NCBI GenBank assembly: GCA_003635315.1
Contig: PYJD01000025.1
Span: 1 to 64,000 of the forward strand
DNA: 64,000 nucleotides
Direction: 5' to 3'
Origin: Candidatus Poribacteria bacterium
GTDB lineage: Bacteria > Poribacteria > WGA-4E > WGA-3G
Shown: positions 1-8,928 of the stretch, in pieces
Layout: the number at the start of each line of letters is the position of its first letter
Position numbering within the stretch: the stretch's first letter is position 1
The notes under the pieces: generated by a model
What the model was told of the DNA's origin: nothing
Databases searched by the model: none
The model's input: only the letters and a program-made list of their open reading frames with translations
Translations under genes and position numbers: made by a program

Positions 1-484
1 CTCCCGGTAGTGTCTTTTCAAACTGCTGAACGAACGCTTTACAAAACTCTTGAACAAGCACATTATGACTACGGAACACCATTTTGTCGAAGCTATCTTT
101 ACGATAGATTTGCCAATAGATTGGAATAGCACGCTTGCGAAACGGCGCTGCAATTACTATAACTCTATAATCTTGAAGGATGTCCGTTTCATCAACGAGT
201 AAGATACGCAACTGACGCCCCGCTTTACGAAGCGAACATAAGACAAAGGCACACCAAGCATCCAAAGCAACATCTGTGGGAAAGCAAGAGTTAATAAATC
301 GAAGGAGTCGCTTCTGTTTTGTTTTGTAATGTCTGACAGCAACAGGCAACTTGGCTGCAAGCGTGTTTATCTGAAAAGCGTTGACACGAGTACTCGCAAG
401 CACTGTCAAAAGTAGATTTCTTAGAGCAGGGCGTTTCAACACGGGTTTGAATACTTGTGTCATTTGTGAGATAAGCGAACACAT
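1..484 (-). CDS. IS4-like DDE transposase, N-terminal part (cut by window edge)
   Basis: One reading frame stays open on the minus strand from an ATG at 484 to base 1 (161 codons) and continues beyond the window. Residues 95-101 read LLVDETD, which fits the first catalytic Asp (D98) of an RNase H-fold transposase. About 20 residues on comes RAIPIYWQIY, a stretch typical of IS4/IS701-type transposases that usually follows the first DDE Asp. The N-terminal 90 residues are basic, as expected of a DNA-binding part. The remaining catalytic residues would lie outside. I could not find a terminal inverted repeat upstream of the start, so the element end is undefined. Start choice (484, or the internal ATG at 463) is uncertain. 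The family call is from motif recognition, not a search. Confidence 0.72.
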   Translation of the reverse strand, partial: MCSLISQMTQVFKPVLKRPALRNLLLTVLASTRVNAFQINTLAAKLPVAVRHYKTKQKRLLRFINSCFPTDVALDAWCAFVLCSLRKAGRQLRILLVDETDILQDYRVIVIAAPFRKRAIPIYWQIYRKDSFDKMVFRSHNVLVQEFCKAFVQQFEKTLPG

Positions 485-664
485 AGGAACTTTATGAGGT
501 AGAGTGTATTTCAATGATAAATCTACAAGAACTATTCTAAAGAATATAATAGAAACACAATTTATCATAATAAACACTTTTGCACAAGATCCGAAATGTC
601 ATTGATAAAAACTGGGGGTAAACCAGTTTTTTATATATGATGTTTGTTTTTTCGGTTTTCTTCA

Positions 665-807
665 ATTTATAGTAAGCCTTTGTATTAATAGAACATTTTG
701 AGATGTAGGAGGGAACTCCGATTCCCGAGTATCACTGAGTTAAGTCGCGATTCGGAGATCGCTCCTACAGGGATTTTTTGTTATTATTTTCAATGTTCAC
801 TATAAAT
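665..807. repeat. Miniature inverted-repeat element, family A, copy 1
   Basis: The 143-bp unit begins ATTTATAGTAAG and ends TTCACTATAAAT, which are imperfect inverted repeats of each other. Inside is a long hairpin: a GTAGGAGGGAACTCCGATTC arm near 706, a short loop, then an arm reading back as GCGATTCGGAGATCGCTCC. The same unit occurs in opposite orientation at 45699-45840, and the same ends enclose a different core at 44543-44662. It carries no open frame. It is probably a non-autonomous mobile element or REP/MITE-type sequence. The rest of the gap 485-1324 holds one copy of another element (918-1116) and no gene I can support. Confidence 0.7.
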
Positions 808-917
808 GGTAATATGTGGAAATCGTATAATAGTTTGGTAATCAACACCGAATCCGAATATTCAATTCATCGCGTGTCGGAGATACTTCCTGCCAAGTCA
901 ATTGGTTAAATTGATGC

Positions 918-1116
918 TAATACCATATCTAAATGAATAGTTGTCATAAAAATCCTCATGTTATGTTATATTCGGTGAATCAACGGTATGAATGCCATTT
1001 AGGCATTCACCCAAATCAACGCCGAATCCGCATTTGGAATTCGTCGGGTTCCAAACCGCTCCTACCGTGTTGGGTGAATGATTTTATATATCATAATATA
1101 TCTTAGAAATGGTATA
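918..1116. repeat. Miniature inverted-repeat element, family B, copy 1
   Basis: The unit starts TAATACCATATCTAAATG and ends TTAGAAATGGTATA, giving terminal inverted repeats of about 14 bp. The interior holds a GAATGCCATTTAGGCATTC hairpin, an AATCAACGCCGAATCCGC block and a TTCCAAACCGCTCCTACC block. All of these recur elsewhere in the window in other combinations. Copies with the same ends lie at 32242-32370 and 63466-63584, and single ends occur near 18600, 45932 and 50269. There is no coding potential. Confidence 0.65.
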
Positions 1117-1324
1117 TAATGGTGTAAGTTTATATTGCTACTACAACTGAAATCAGGTATTATAATAGTGTTATAGTCTTGACACTATACACTACTTTAG
1201 TAATATTCCCTACCAATTAATATTTTAACTTATTTAAACGATTACCCTTTAATCTAACATTTTTAACATTGTTTAATCGGATATGACCTAACTGAATACA
1301 TCTACTAAACATAAGGAGATCAGC

Positions 1325-2017
1325 ATGAAGTATGTTAACTATTTATCGCTACTCATTATCTGTATTTTCGTAATTATGTTTGTTATGTCTATTGATCTTG
1401 TATTTGCTCGTGCTTTTAACAATGATTTTGAGACAGGTGATCTTACAGATTGGGAGAAGACGGGAAGTGCATTTGACTTTCAACCGACATGGGGAGATAA
1501 TCCAACAGCACGCAACCGTGGTCAACCTTCTAAACATCAAGGAGATTGGTGGCTTGGATTATTCGAAAAATATCAAGGACCGGATAAGGGTAAGCAGCTT
1601 GGACAGAAGGCTGGAGATGTTCAACATGATGCTCCACAAGGAACTCTTACTTCAATTGAATTCAAGATAATTGGCGTATCAATGAATTTCCTGATCGGTG
1701 GTGGAAATCATGCATGGGGTACTGCAGCACCTTGCTGTGTTAACCTTGTGATTAATGGAAAGGTTGAACGGACCTCAACTGGGAATGCCACTGAAACTAT
1801 GAGTCGTAAGGAATGGGATGTTGCTGAGTTGAAAGGTAAAACTGCAAAGCTTGTTGTCGTTGATCAAAACAGTGGTGGTTGGGGACATCCAAACTTTGAT
1901 GATGTTCATCAAGCGAATGCTGCTGGTGATAATATACCTTGGGATAGAGTGCTTGCTGTCCAAGCCAAGGGTAAGTTAGCTGTCAGTTGGGCACAGATGA
2001 AAAAGTATTACAGATAA
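1325..2017 (+). CDS. Secreted carbohydrate-binding-like protein with C-terminal KL..W tail (paralog 1)
   Basis: This 230-aa protein has a clear signal peptide (hydrophobic residues 7-27, cut near FARA). The mature part begins FNNDFETGDLTDW and contains a GGGNH...CCVNLVINGK segment and later GGWGHPNFDD. These resemble the beta-sandwich modules found beside secreted glycoside hydrolases such as levanase/GH32 proteins in environmental bacteria, so a role at the cell surface in glycan binding is possible, but the activity is unknown. The C-terminus reads GKLAVSWAQMKKYYR and shares a tail pattern with four other secreted proteins in this window. An AAGGAG ribosome site precedes the ATG. The next gene is a tandem duplicate. 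The paralogs differ by a 7-residue size difference, mainly an in-frame insertion in copy 2. Confidence 0.7.
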   Translation: MKYVNYLSLLIICIFVIMFVMSIDLVFARAFNNDFETGDLTDWEKTGSAFDFQPTWGDNPTARNRGQPSKHQGDWWLGLFEKYQGPDKGKQLGQKAGDVQHDAPQGTLTSIEFKIIGVSMNFLIGGGNHAWGTAAPCCVNLVINGKVERTSTGNATETMSRKEWDVAELKGKTAKLVVVDQNSGGWGHPNFDDVHQANAAGDNIPWDRVLAVQAKGKLAVSWAQMKKYYR

Positions 2018-2024
2018 GAATTAG

Positions 2025-2063
2025 GGATTGAAAGGGGAATTTCAATATTCAATCTTTCAATCC
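2025..2063. terminator. Inverted repeat after paralog 1
   Basis: GGATTGAAAG at 2025-2034 pairs perfectly with CTTTCAATCC at 2054-2063 across a 19-bp loop, eight bases after the stop codon. No T-run follows, so it may be a processing or attenuation hairpin rather than a true terminator. Confidence 0.35.
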
Positions 2064-2124
2064 GAATTCTATTATTGAACATCATAACAGATTATTGTAT
2101 CTATGACACATGGAGATGAGTTAG

Positions 2125-2838
2125 ATGAAGAAATATATGTTTTTAATAATTACTTGTTTTCTGGTTATGCTGACTTTTGTACTGATTAATTTCGTTTCTG
2201 CGCGTTCTTTCAATAACGACTTTGAAACTGGTGACTTGACGGATTGGGAAGAGAAAACTGGGGAAGCGTTTGATTTTCAACCGACATGGGGAGATAACCC
2301 AACAGCACGCAACCGTGGACAACCTTCTAACCATCAAGGGGATTGGTGGCTTGGTTTGGCAGAGAAGTATCAAGGTCCTGATAAAGGGGCAAAACTTGGA
2401 CAGAAAGCAGGGGATATGAATAAGAATGCTGCTGGGGCTAACGCACCTGATCTGCCTCAAGGCACTTTAACTTCGATTGAGTTTAAGATAATTGGTGTAT
2501 CCATGAATTTTCTGATGGGTGGTGGTAATCATCCTTGGGGAGTCGATCCTGGACCGTGTTGTGTTAACCTTGTGATAAATGGGAAAGTTGAACGGACAAT
2601 GACCGGCAGTAATACTGAAACAATGACCCGTAGAGAGTGGGATGTATCAGAGTTAAAGGGTAAGACTGCTCAGCTTGTAGTTATTGATAAGAATAGTGGT
2701 GGATGGGGACATCCAAACTTTGATGATATTCACCAAGCCAATGCTGCTGGCGATAACATACCTTGGGATAGAGTGCTTGCTGTCCAAGCAGAAGGTAAGT
2801 TAGCTGTCAGTTGGGCACAGATGAAGAAGTACTACTAA
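2125..2838 (+). CDS. Secreted carbohydrate-binding-like protein with C-terminal KL..W tail (paralog 2)
   Basis: This 237-aa tandem paralog of the preceding gene has a signal peptide at residues 1-26 and the same order of blocks: FETGDLTDW, a Cys-Cys pair in GPCCVNLVINGK, GGWGHPNFDD and a final GKLAVSWAQMKKYY. The last ~100 bp of the two genes are nearly identical in DNA while the middle has diverged. A GAACAPD-rich insertion near residue 95 (NKNAAGANAPD) is absent from paralog 1. A GGAGATGAG ribosome site precedes the ATG. Export and surface retention are inferred. No catalytic motif is visible, so I treat it as a binding or structural protein of unknown ligand. Confidence 0.7.
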   Translation: MKKYMFLIITCFLVMLTFVLINFVSARSFNNDFETGDLTDWEEKTGEAFDFQPTWGDNPTARNRGQPSNHQGDWWLGLAEKYQGPDKGAKLGQKAGDMNKNAAGANAPDLPQGTLTSIEFKIIGVSMNFLMGGGNHPWGVDPGPCCVNLVINGKVERTMTGSNTETMTRREWDVSELKGKTAQLVVIDKNSGGWGHPNFDDIHQANAAGDNIPWDRVLAVQAEGKLAVSWAQMKKYY

Positions 2839-3376
2839 TTTTATTTATTAGACAGACGACTCATTATAGTGAATTATGTAAGTAATACCAGTTTTGAAAA
2901 TAATATCTCATTTTCGATTTTGGTAATATTCATATTTTGTATTACTGGTAATAGCGTTTATTGTGTATTTTCCTAATATATCGGTAAGATAATCCTGCAT
3001 GGCTCATGTATGATTTAAGTGCTATTGCTTTTATGAAGGCAATAACCACGCGTGTTAAATTTCCTTCCGCACTCATTCTTGGCATGAGCCAGGATACAAC
3101 TTGTTTTTCTTGACTAAAATTCATTCTTTTTCTACAATGTGTTGTAGACGATAACAATTCACGAGACGCGTGAGTTACATCTGCATCTACAGATACCTAC
3201 CTATTTATACAGTCGGTTAAAATAAACACTCTTCTTCATAGAGAGGAGGTATCCGATGGGACACGACTACAATCTTTTCCTTCTTCCTCTCACTTTTACC
3301 ATAATCATTGACCCCCTTGCTTGCTGGACGCAGTACAAGAACAAGGTATTACTATTTGTATAAAGAAGCAATTTTC
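2839..3376. other. Intergenic region, no supported gene
   Basis: An AT-rich gap holds a GTAATACCAG / TATTACTGGTAAT inverted pair at about 2881-2952. A 71-codon minus-strand frame (2942-3157) has no recognisable motif, no good ribosome site and no relative in the window. I do not call it. Confidence 0.5.
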
Positions 3377-4318
3377 ATGAGAAATAAAACGATTTTTGGA
3401 TTAGCGGCTCTCATTGTTTTTATGGTTGTTGGTGTTGTGTTTGTTGTCTGGCGTATTCAGATGCGCTCAGGGTATTCGAAAGATGTGCAACCGCATGAGA
3501 AACCTTCCGACTTTATATTTCCCCCTTCACCTACAAGTGCATCAAAAATGCCTCCAGATTCTGAACATAATGAATTGATTTGGACCCCTTCTCCCACAAG
3601 TGTATCAAAAATGCCACCAGGGTCTGAACCGGGTTTCAAGTGGGTGCAGTATGAAGGTGAGGAGGTATGGCACAAAGTGCCTATACGAAAAAAGGAACCT
3701 GTTGTTGATAAACCCAAGCCTCCGCCACAACCTGCAGAAACAGAACCTGTATCGCGCGACTATAAACCGAAACGAGTGGTGATTCCCGAAGGTATCACAG
3801 ATCCTGAAGTCAAAAAGGCATGGGAGCGTGTGGAGTATATCGCAAAGAATATCTGGGAATGGGGTGGTGAACCGTCCCACCGAGTCGTTGAACTTATAGA
3901 TGAACTGATGCCAGCACCTGACGGTTTTTCGGGTCCCAGTGGACACAGAGACCTTGAAGAAACAATCGACCTGCTTGGAGAACTTGCATGGAGCGGGGAT
4001 CCTCGTGCAGCGCAGGTTATAGCAACTTATCTATGTGAAGGACGCGTCGGAGGTAATGATCCGGTAAATGCGATGGTAGAGATAGGACCTCCTGCCGTAC
4101 CATACTTCGTTCCTTATATGCTTGACATGGAGTGGGATCCGTTATTACGCAGTAGAGCCCTTGAGGTTTTAGGTCGAATAGCCGAAAGGCATCGTGAGGA
4201 GTTAGAGGGTATTGTGGACTACATTATCATTCCGCGCATGGAAGCGATCTTGTCGGAAGAAAGACCTGATTACCATGAAAAAGAAGACGCACTTGAGTAC
4301 CTGCCAAGTTTGAAATAA
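3377..4318 (+). CDS. Membrane-anchored HEAT-like protein with Pro-rich linker
   Basis: The 313-aa protein starts at the ATG at 3377, preceded by AAAGAAG. An earlier in-frame start at 3308 would put 23 unlikely residues before the membrane segment. Residues 6-26 (from FGLAALIVF) form a single transmembrane or signal-anchor helix. A long Pro/Lys/Glu-rich spacer follows, containing two near-repeats of PSPTSxSKMPP. The C-terminal ~150 residues are alpha-helical, with HEAT-like repeats (ETIDLLGELAWSGDPRA, NAMVEIGPPAVPYFV, SRALEVLGRIAERH). It looks like a periplasmic or surface scaffold protein. Function unknown. The next two small genes run in the same direction. Confidence 0.6.
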   Translation: MRNKTIFGLAALIVFMVVGVVFVVWRIQMRSGYSKDVQPHEKPSDFIFPPSPTSASKMPPDSEHNELIWTPSPTSVSKMPPGSEPGFKWVQYEGEEVWHKVPIRKKEPVVDKPKPPPQPAETEPVSRDYKPKRVVIPEGITDPEVKKAWERVEYIAKNIWEWGGEPSHRVVELIDELMPAPDGFSGPSGHRDLEETIDLLGELAWSGDPRAAQVIATYLCEGRVGGNDPVNAMVEIGPPAVPYFVPYMLDMEWDPLLRSRALEVLGRIAERHREELEGIVDYIIIPRMEAILSEERPDYHEKEDALEYLPSLK

Positions 4319-4347
4319 CAAACTTATATTTATGAGAGGCGTTTATT

Positions 4348-4578
4348 ATGAAATTGAGATATTTTTTCTACCTTTTATTCTTTGTTGTTTGTGCGTCTTT
4401 ACCGTTTCGACAGGGTTCTACAGATATTGAAATTTTTTATACAGCACCGTGTATTCGTTTCGGTGAGTGGACAATATGTCAGAGTAGTAATTCAGGTAAT
4501 CGGATAGATACATCTTTCATAACAAACTCAGAGGAAACCTGTTGCGTCAAAGTGAATGTGGGTTATTGTGAGAGCTAA
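4348..4578 (+). CDS. Small secreted Cys-containing protein
   Basis: This 76-aa product begins MKLRYFFYLLFFVVC, a strong export signal, followed by ~55 residues with six Cys (including a CC pair) that could form disulfides. A GAGAGG ribosome site lies about 9 bases before the ATG, and the gene follows its neighbour after 29 bp in the same direction. I do not recognise the family. The initial VVCAS could serve as a lipobox-like Cys, but the consensus is poor. Confidence 0.5.
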   Translation: MKLRYFFYLLFFVVCASLPFRQGSTDIEIFYTAPCIRFGEWTICQSSNSGNRIDTSFITNSEETCCVKVNVGYCES

Positions 4579-4749
4579 CCTGTGTCTGCTTATGCGATTA
4601 ACAGGTTTGAAGTGAAAGGTTGCTCGTAGTTATATAGGCACGAACATAAAAAATACCATTGACTTTATTCCAACATAAATCCCTTTTACCCGCAAAAGGT
4701 GATGCCGTAAAAGGTAAACTCTATTCATAGTATAAGGAGATATAGAACC

Positions 4750-5376
4750 ATGAGAAAGAAACTGTATTGGGAACTTGGTATCCTCATACTTATGATTGGA
4801 TTGATTAGCACTTTCGTGTTCTTGCCAAGGGAATTGAGCCTTATTGACTATTATGCACAGGTACCTTTTGAAAGGAATAAATTGAGAGAGCAAGTTATCC
4901 AAGACCAACCTTATTCAGAAGCTGCGCTGGCAGCAAGAATGTTTTTGGCAAGATATGACACAAGCGATTCAGAGGAACTTGAAGCGTTGAAAGCTGCGCT
5001 GAAATATCATCCTAATTCCCCCGCATTACTTGTATGGTTAGCCCGTAAAACTATTATGGATTTTCCAAAAGAATCGGTTGCGTATGGGACAAAAGCACTT
5101 CGTTTGTTGCCAAATAGTTCTGAGAACTCTTTATTATATCCAGGCATGTATACACCATTTGAAGATGCTCATAATTCTTTAGGCATTGCGTATCAATACT
5201 TGGGTGATTACGAATCTGCGCTGTTTCATCTGAAAGAAGCACAACGCCTTTTTAAACCTACAAATGATGCTTTTGGAGACAAGGTAAGGTCTCGCAGTTA
5301 TGTTAGTAATATCGCTGGGATAGAATCAGGGAATCCGATACACAAGCCGAGGGAGAGGCAACCGAATAATAAATAA
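4750..5376 (+). CDS. Membrane-anchored TPR-like protein
   Basis: The 208-aa product has an N-terminal transmembrane helix (LGILILMIGLISTFVFL) and then paired helices: AALAARMFLARY, EELEALKAALKYHPNSPALLVWLARK, and AHNSLGIAYQYLGDYESALFHLKEAQRLF. The last is a canonical tetratricopeptide repeat. The start has an AAGGAG ribosome site ten bases upstream. It is probably an envelope-associated protein-interaction module. Partner unknown. The spacing to the preceding small gene is about 170 bp, so co-transcription is possible but not shown. Confidence 0.6.
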   Translation: MRKKLYWELGILILMIGLISTFVFLPRELSLIDYYAQVPFERNKLREQVIQDQPYSEAALAARMFLARYDTSDSEELEALKAALKYHPNSPALLVWLARKTIMDFPKESVAYGTKALRLLPNSSENSLLYPGMYTPFEDAHNSLGIAYQYLGDYESALFHLKEAQRLFKPTNDAFGDKVRSRSYVSNIAGIESGNPIHKPRERQPNNK

Positions 5377-5393
5377 AAATAGTGTGATGTGTG

Positions 5394-5748
5394 ATGTCAG
5401 CATCACCGAATATAGAAAACAACGAATACTACAAGATCATCGCAGAGATAACGGAAGTTTCCAAATACAAGGGTGTATGTGTAAAGAAGATCGGGAATCG
5501 GAGTTCCCTCCTACATATCAGATGTAAAGTTAGATGATTTGACTATTGATGGATTATTATATCTATACAAAATGAGTTCAGATGATATACTTCGAAGTCA
5601 GGTTCTCAAAATCCTATCTCATCAGAATAAAGAACGACTGGGTCTACTGTGGCGAGAAATTCTAAGACACCCATCTACAAGTAGCACAGCAGATAAGAAC
5701 ACTGCTATCTTTGGACTTGAATCAATCGAAATGTCACGAAAAGAATAA
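5394..5748 (+). pseudogene. Probable gene remnant interrupted by a dispersed repeat
   Basis: Two short frames meet here. One runs from ATG 5394 to TGA 5537 (47 aa). The other starts at a TTG at 5539, in a different frame, and ends at 5748 (69 aa, LLYLYKMSSDDILRSQVLKIL...). A copy of the GGGAATCGGAGTTCCCTCCTACAT repeat core lies between and across them at about 5491-5516. The second piece looks like an amphipathic helical repeat, somewhat HEAT-like. The simplest reading is a gene broken by repeat insertion. A genuine 69-aa gene starting at TTG is the alternative, though it has no good ribosome site. Confidence 0.3.
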
Positions 5749-5820
5749 GATTCCATTCCGCTTTACAATATAATTCGATATAGGGAAAATGAAATATTCA
5801 GATTAAGTTGCCTTTATGGA

Positions 5821-6771
5821 TTATCCTATTATATCTAATCCAGCGCGTTCACGGAATTTGTTATAGGTTTTAAGTATCCCTTGCTCCATTGTGTAGGCAG
5901 GTGTGAATCCCATCTCTTCTTTGATAGGTGTCGCGTCATAATCCCAAGAGATCCCGAATACACCCGGTTCAACCGTGATTTCCGCATCTGGAACTAAGGA
6001 TTTCAGGTATGCTACACCTTCTTGTACTGGTCGTATCCCACCCTTTACATTAAAAACGCGTGTATTCGTTGTGGGACAGGTACACGACATTATAATTGAA
6101 CGGGATACATCTTCCACAAACTGCCAATCTACGGCGTCATCACCAAAAGGACATACATGTGATTTGCCTAATGCGACATCCTCAATCATCTTTGTTGTAA
6201 ATGAACTCATACCTCGTGTTCTACCGACCCCATACACTGCAGTAAACCGTAAGCCAATTGAATCCACGCCATATTCATCAAAATAGTGTGTAGCGTATCT
6301 TTCACATAAGGATTTACACGCACCATATATGAACTTTGGATAATGGGGTGCATCGTTGTCTATTTGCTGGTAATTGTAATCTTCTGGTGAACCGAACACT
6401 GCCACACTACTTGCCCAAACAACCCGTTTTAAGTCGAAGATACGGGCAGCTTCAAGTATGTTTATTGTGCCTTCACAGACAACTTTTAGTGCTTGTGGAG
6501 GATTTGCATTGCAGGCTGGCACTTGCCAAGATGCAAGGTGGATAATACGGTCAATTTCATATTCCTGTATTGTACGGAGGATATGAGGTAGGTCAGTTAT
6601 GTCCCCTTGAACAAATGTGATGCCTTCTATTTGTTCATCAGACAAAACCATTTTTGGAATCGTTAGATCGTAAGCAAAATCGTAAACGATGACCATTTCA
6701 CCGGCAGCTAACAGATCCCGGATGACATAACTTCCAATACATCCCATACCACCGGTGAGTAGATATGACAT
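5821..6771 (-). CDS. NAD-dependent epimerase/dehydratase (extended SDR)
   Basis: The 316-aa protein fits the UDP-sugar epimerase branch of extended short-chain dehydrogenases, which oxidise and re-reduce nucleotide-sugar carbons. The N-terminal TGGMGCIG (residues 6-13) is the Rossmann dinucleotide loop. Y149xxxK153 (YGACK) is the catalytic pair and SSVAVFG around residue 121 supplies the Ser. I chose the ATG at 6771 because GAAAGGA lies about 10 bases upstream. A TTG six codons earlier would overlap that site. It follows the Rieske gene after 50 bp and the GGT-like gene on the same strand, so the three may be one transcript. The sugar substrate cannot be read from sequence. Confidence 0.85.
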   Translation of the reverse strand: MSYLLTGGMGCIGSYVIRDLLAAGEMVIVYDFAYDLTIPKMVLSDEQIEGITFVQGDITDLPHILRTIQEYEIDRIIHLASWQVPACNANPPQALKVVCEGTINILEAARIFDLKRVVWASSVAVFGSPEDYNYQQIDNDAPHYPKFIYGACKSLCERYATHYFDEYGVDSIGLRFTAVYGVGRTRGMSSFTTKMIEDVALGKSHVCPFGDDAVDWQFVEDVSRSIIMSCTCPTTNTRVFNVKGGIRPVQEGVAYLKSLVPDAEITVEPGVFGISWDYDATPIKEEMGFTPAYTMEQGILKTYNKFRERAGLDIIG

Positions 6772-6820
6772 ATCAATTTTTCCTTTCAATATACATAGTA
6801 TGTATAGAGTCTATTTTCTT

Positions 6821-7156
6821 TTATTGTGTTTCACCCTTATTAAGTGGTTCATCAACATTTACAAGGATATCCTCTCCTTCAACTTTAACAGCATAGGTAG
6901 GAATACTCTCTTCACCGGGCCAGACACATTCACCCGTTTTTACATCAAATTCCCACATATGCATTGGACAGGTAACACAGTTCTTATCCAAGAAACCGTA
7001 GGTTAGAACGCCACCGAGATGTGGACAAATATTATTCATAGCATAATACTCACCCTCAACATTGTAGATACCGATAAACACACCTTCGACTTTAACACCG
7101 ATACAGGTTCCAGGTTGGATTTGATCCGTTGTCGCGGCTTTAAAATATTCTGCCAT
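6821..7156 (-). CDS. Rieske [2Fe-2S] ferredoxin
   Basis: This 111-aa soluble protein has both Rieske boxes: CPHLGG (C44, H46) and CPMHMW (C63, H66), 17 residues apart. Two Cys and two His therefore ligate the cluster. Size and the acidic MAEYFKAATTDQIQPGT start match ferredoxin components of ring-hydroxylating or nitrite-reductase-like systems (NirD/BphF type), which pass electrons to an oxygenase. No oxygenase large subunit is adjacent. The nearest oxygen-using enzymes in the window are the PhyH dioxygenases, which do not need a ferredoxin. The partner is therefore unknown. Confidence 0.9.
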   Translation of the reverse strand: MAEYFKAATTDQIQPGTCIGVKVEGVFIGIYNVEGEYYAMNNICPHLGGVLTYGFLDKNCVTCPMHMWEFDVKTGECVWPGEESIPTYAVKVEGEDILVNVDEPLNKGETQ

Positions 7157-7243
7157 ATCTGAATTGTAACTCCATAACTATTGATAGATAGATTATTCTT
7201 CGTGTTGTTTATATACCACAAATATACACATTGAAATTACAGA

Positions 7244-8845
7244 TTACTTGCCTACTACCTTACCTTCACCTCGAGTGTCTGTACCACCATCGTGGTATTT
7301 TCCATCTTCAGATACTCGAATTACGTGTCCAGGACCACCAATTCCACCGCTTGGTGATACTTCATGTCCGAATTCTCTTACTTTTTCAATGACTTCATCC
7401 CCTGCCCTTGACTCAATCTGAATGGGTTCAGCGCCATCACTGAAAAACCTTGCGGCATCGAGAGATTCTTGGGCAGAAACTTTTAGATCTATGAGACCAA
7501 CAGTGATATTCAGTTGATTGTTTGGTATTGTACGTCCACCCGGAATACCGTATGTAGCAAATGGATTTCCATCAATTGTAGCCATACAGGGTCCCATATT
7601 ATGTAATGGTCGTTTTCTCGGACCAACAGAGTTAGCAAGTCCTGGTCTGGGATCGAATCTGCCTACCCCGTGACCAAAGAGTAGTCCTGTACCCGGAACT
7701 GTTACCATTGAGCCAAATCCGCCACCGTGTGTTTGTGTTAGGGACACCATATTCCCTTCAACATCGGCTGTAGAGATATGGCTTGTACAACTCATCGGTT
7801 CTTGATAGACGACTTCACCCGGTTGAGGGGATTCAAGACCAGATTTTAATTTTTCCGCAAGGGTTGCTGTGAAACTATCTGAGAGTTCTTCATCAATATC
7901 AATGTCAACGAATTCAGGATCACCGAAACGACTGAGTCTTTCAAACCAACATATCTTCATTGCTTCTGCAAACAGATGGAATCGTTCAGCGGGTGACATA
8001 TTGGCAATATCATAAGGTTCCACTAATCGGAGCATTTGTAGGGTGGTTAATCCACCTGCACCGAGGGGAGATGTATATACAGAATAACCACGGTAGTTGA
8101 TTTCATAAGGATCGGTGATAAATGCGCGATAATTTTTCATATCATCGTAAGTTATACAACCGCCTAATTCCTGTATGTGATCGGCAATTGTCTGTGCGTT
8201 TTTACCTTCATAGAAGGCTTCATGTCCACCTTCTGCGACTGCATCTAAAGTTTTTGCCAGGTCAGGGTTTGTAAGCACTTCACCCTTTTTTGGTGCTTCA
8301 CCATTTTTCAGAAAAACACGCGCAGTTTCAGGAAATTCTCTCTTCCATCTTTCAGCATTTCCAGCAATTCCTCCACGGTTTGCCCCATTTGGTGCATATC
8401 CGTACCGTGCGGAATTTATTGCCGGTCTCAGTGTGTCTTTTAGAGGAAGTGTACCATATTCCTTTAAAGTTAGACATAGTCCGGCAACAACACCTGGAAC
8501 ACCGATAGATAGCGGTCCGTGTACGTTTACACGTCCGGGTACACGGTATCCAGCAGCAGTATCAGGAGCATCTTCGATTGTGAACATATCCTCTGATGCG
8601 GCAGCGGGTGCGGCGGAATTATAGTCAATTGCAACTACATCCTTCGTTTTCTTTCGATATATGAGGACGCAACCTCCGTATCCTGCAATACCGTTGTGTG
8701 AGGGTTCTACGACACCTTCAGCAAATGCAGCAGCCACCGCGGCATCCACAGCGTTTCCACCAGCCAGAAGCATTTCCATACCGGCGTGTGCGGTTCTCGG
8801 ATGTGGACCAACAACTGTTCCATACTCTCTTTTATGTAATTTCAC
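7244..8845 (-). CDS. Gamma-glutamyltransferase family protein
   Basis: The 533-aa protein covers the GGT fold, an N-terminal nucleophile hydrolase that splits autocatalytically and transfers or hydrolyses gamma-glutamyl groups such as that of glutathione. GNAVDAAVAAAFAEGVVEPS near the N-terminus is the family hallmark. CTSHIS around residue 353 supplies the new N-terminal nucleophile, T354, at the expected cleavage point. GGG and PLHNMGP follow. There is no signal peptide, unlike periplasmic Ggt, so it may be a cytoplasmic YwrD-like member. Translation starts at a GTG after AAGGA. The upstream DNA is a 630-bp dispersed repeat whose other copy lies upstream of the LamG gene at 52331. Confidence 0.88.
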   Translation of the reverse strand: MKLHKREYGTVVGPHPRTAHAGMEMLLAGGNAVDAAVAAAFAEGVVEPSHNGIAGYGGCVLIYRKKTKDVVAIDYNSAAPAAASEDMFTIEDAPDTAAGYRVPGRVNVHGPLSIGVPGVVAGLCLTLKEYGTLPLKDTLRPAINSARYGYAPNGANRGGIAGNAERWKREFPETARVFLKNGEAPKKGEVLTNPDLAKTLDAVAEGGHEAFYEGKNAQTIADHIQELGGCITYDDMKNYRAFITDPYEINYRGYSVYTSPLGAGGLTTLQMLRLVEPYDIANMSPAERFHLFAEAMKICWFERLSRFGDPEFVDIDIDEELSDSFTATLAEKLKSGLESPQPGEVVYQEPMSCTSHISTADVEGNMVSLTQTHGGGFGSMVTVPGTGLLFGHGVGRFDPRPGLANSVGPRKRPLHNMGPCMATIDGNPFATYGIPGGRTIPNNQLNITVGLIDLKVSAQESLDAARFFSDGAEPIQIESRAGDEVIEKVREFGHEVSPSGGIGGPGHVIRVSEDGKYHDGGTDTRGEGKVVGK

Positions 8846-8928
8846 AAGTTTTCCTTAAGATGATAGTAATATGTCGCATTTTAAAGACAACGCCAAGAAT
8901 TGTCAAGTTTTTATCAGTTTCTAAGAAA

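Noticed and set aside
1-484. Frameshifted transposase
   Set aside because: Re-reading the bases at 125-150 gives one continuous frame from 484 to the window edge. The short frames at 157-360 and 291-482 are in other phases.
2942-3157. Minus-strand 71-codon gene
   Set aside because: No recognisable motif, no ribosome site, and only basic low-information sequence.
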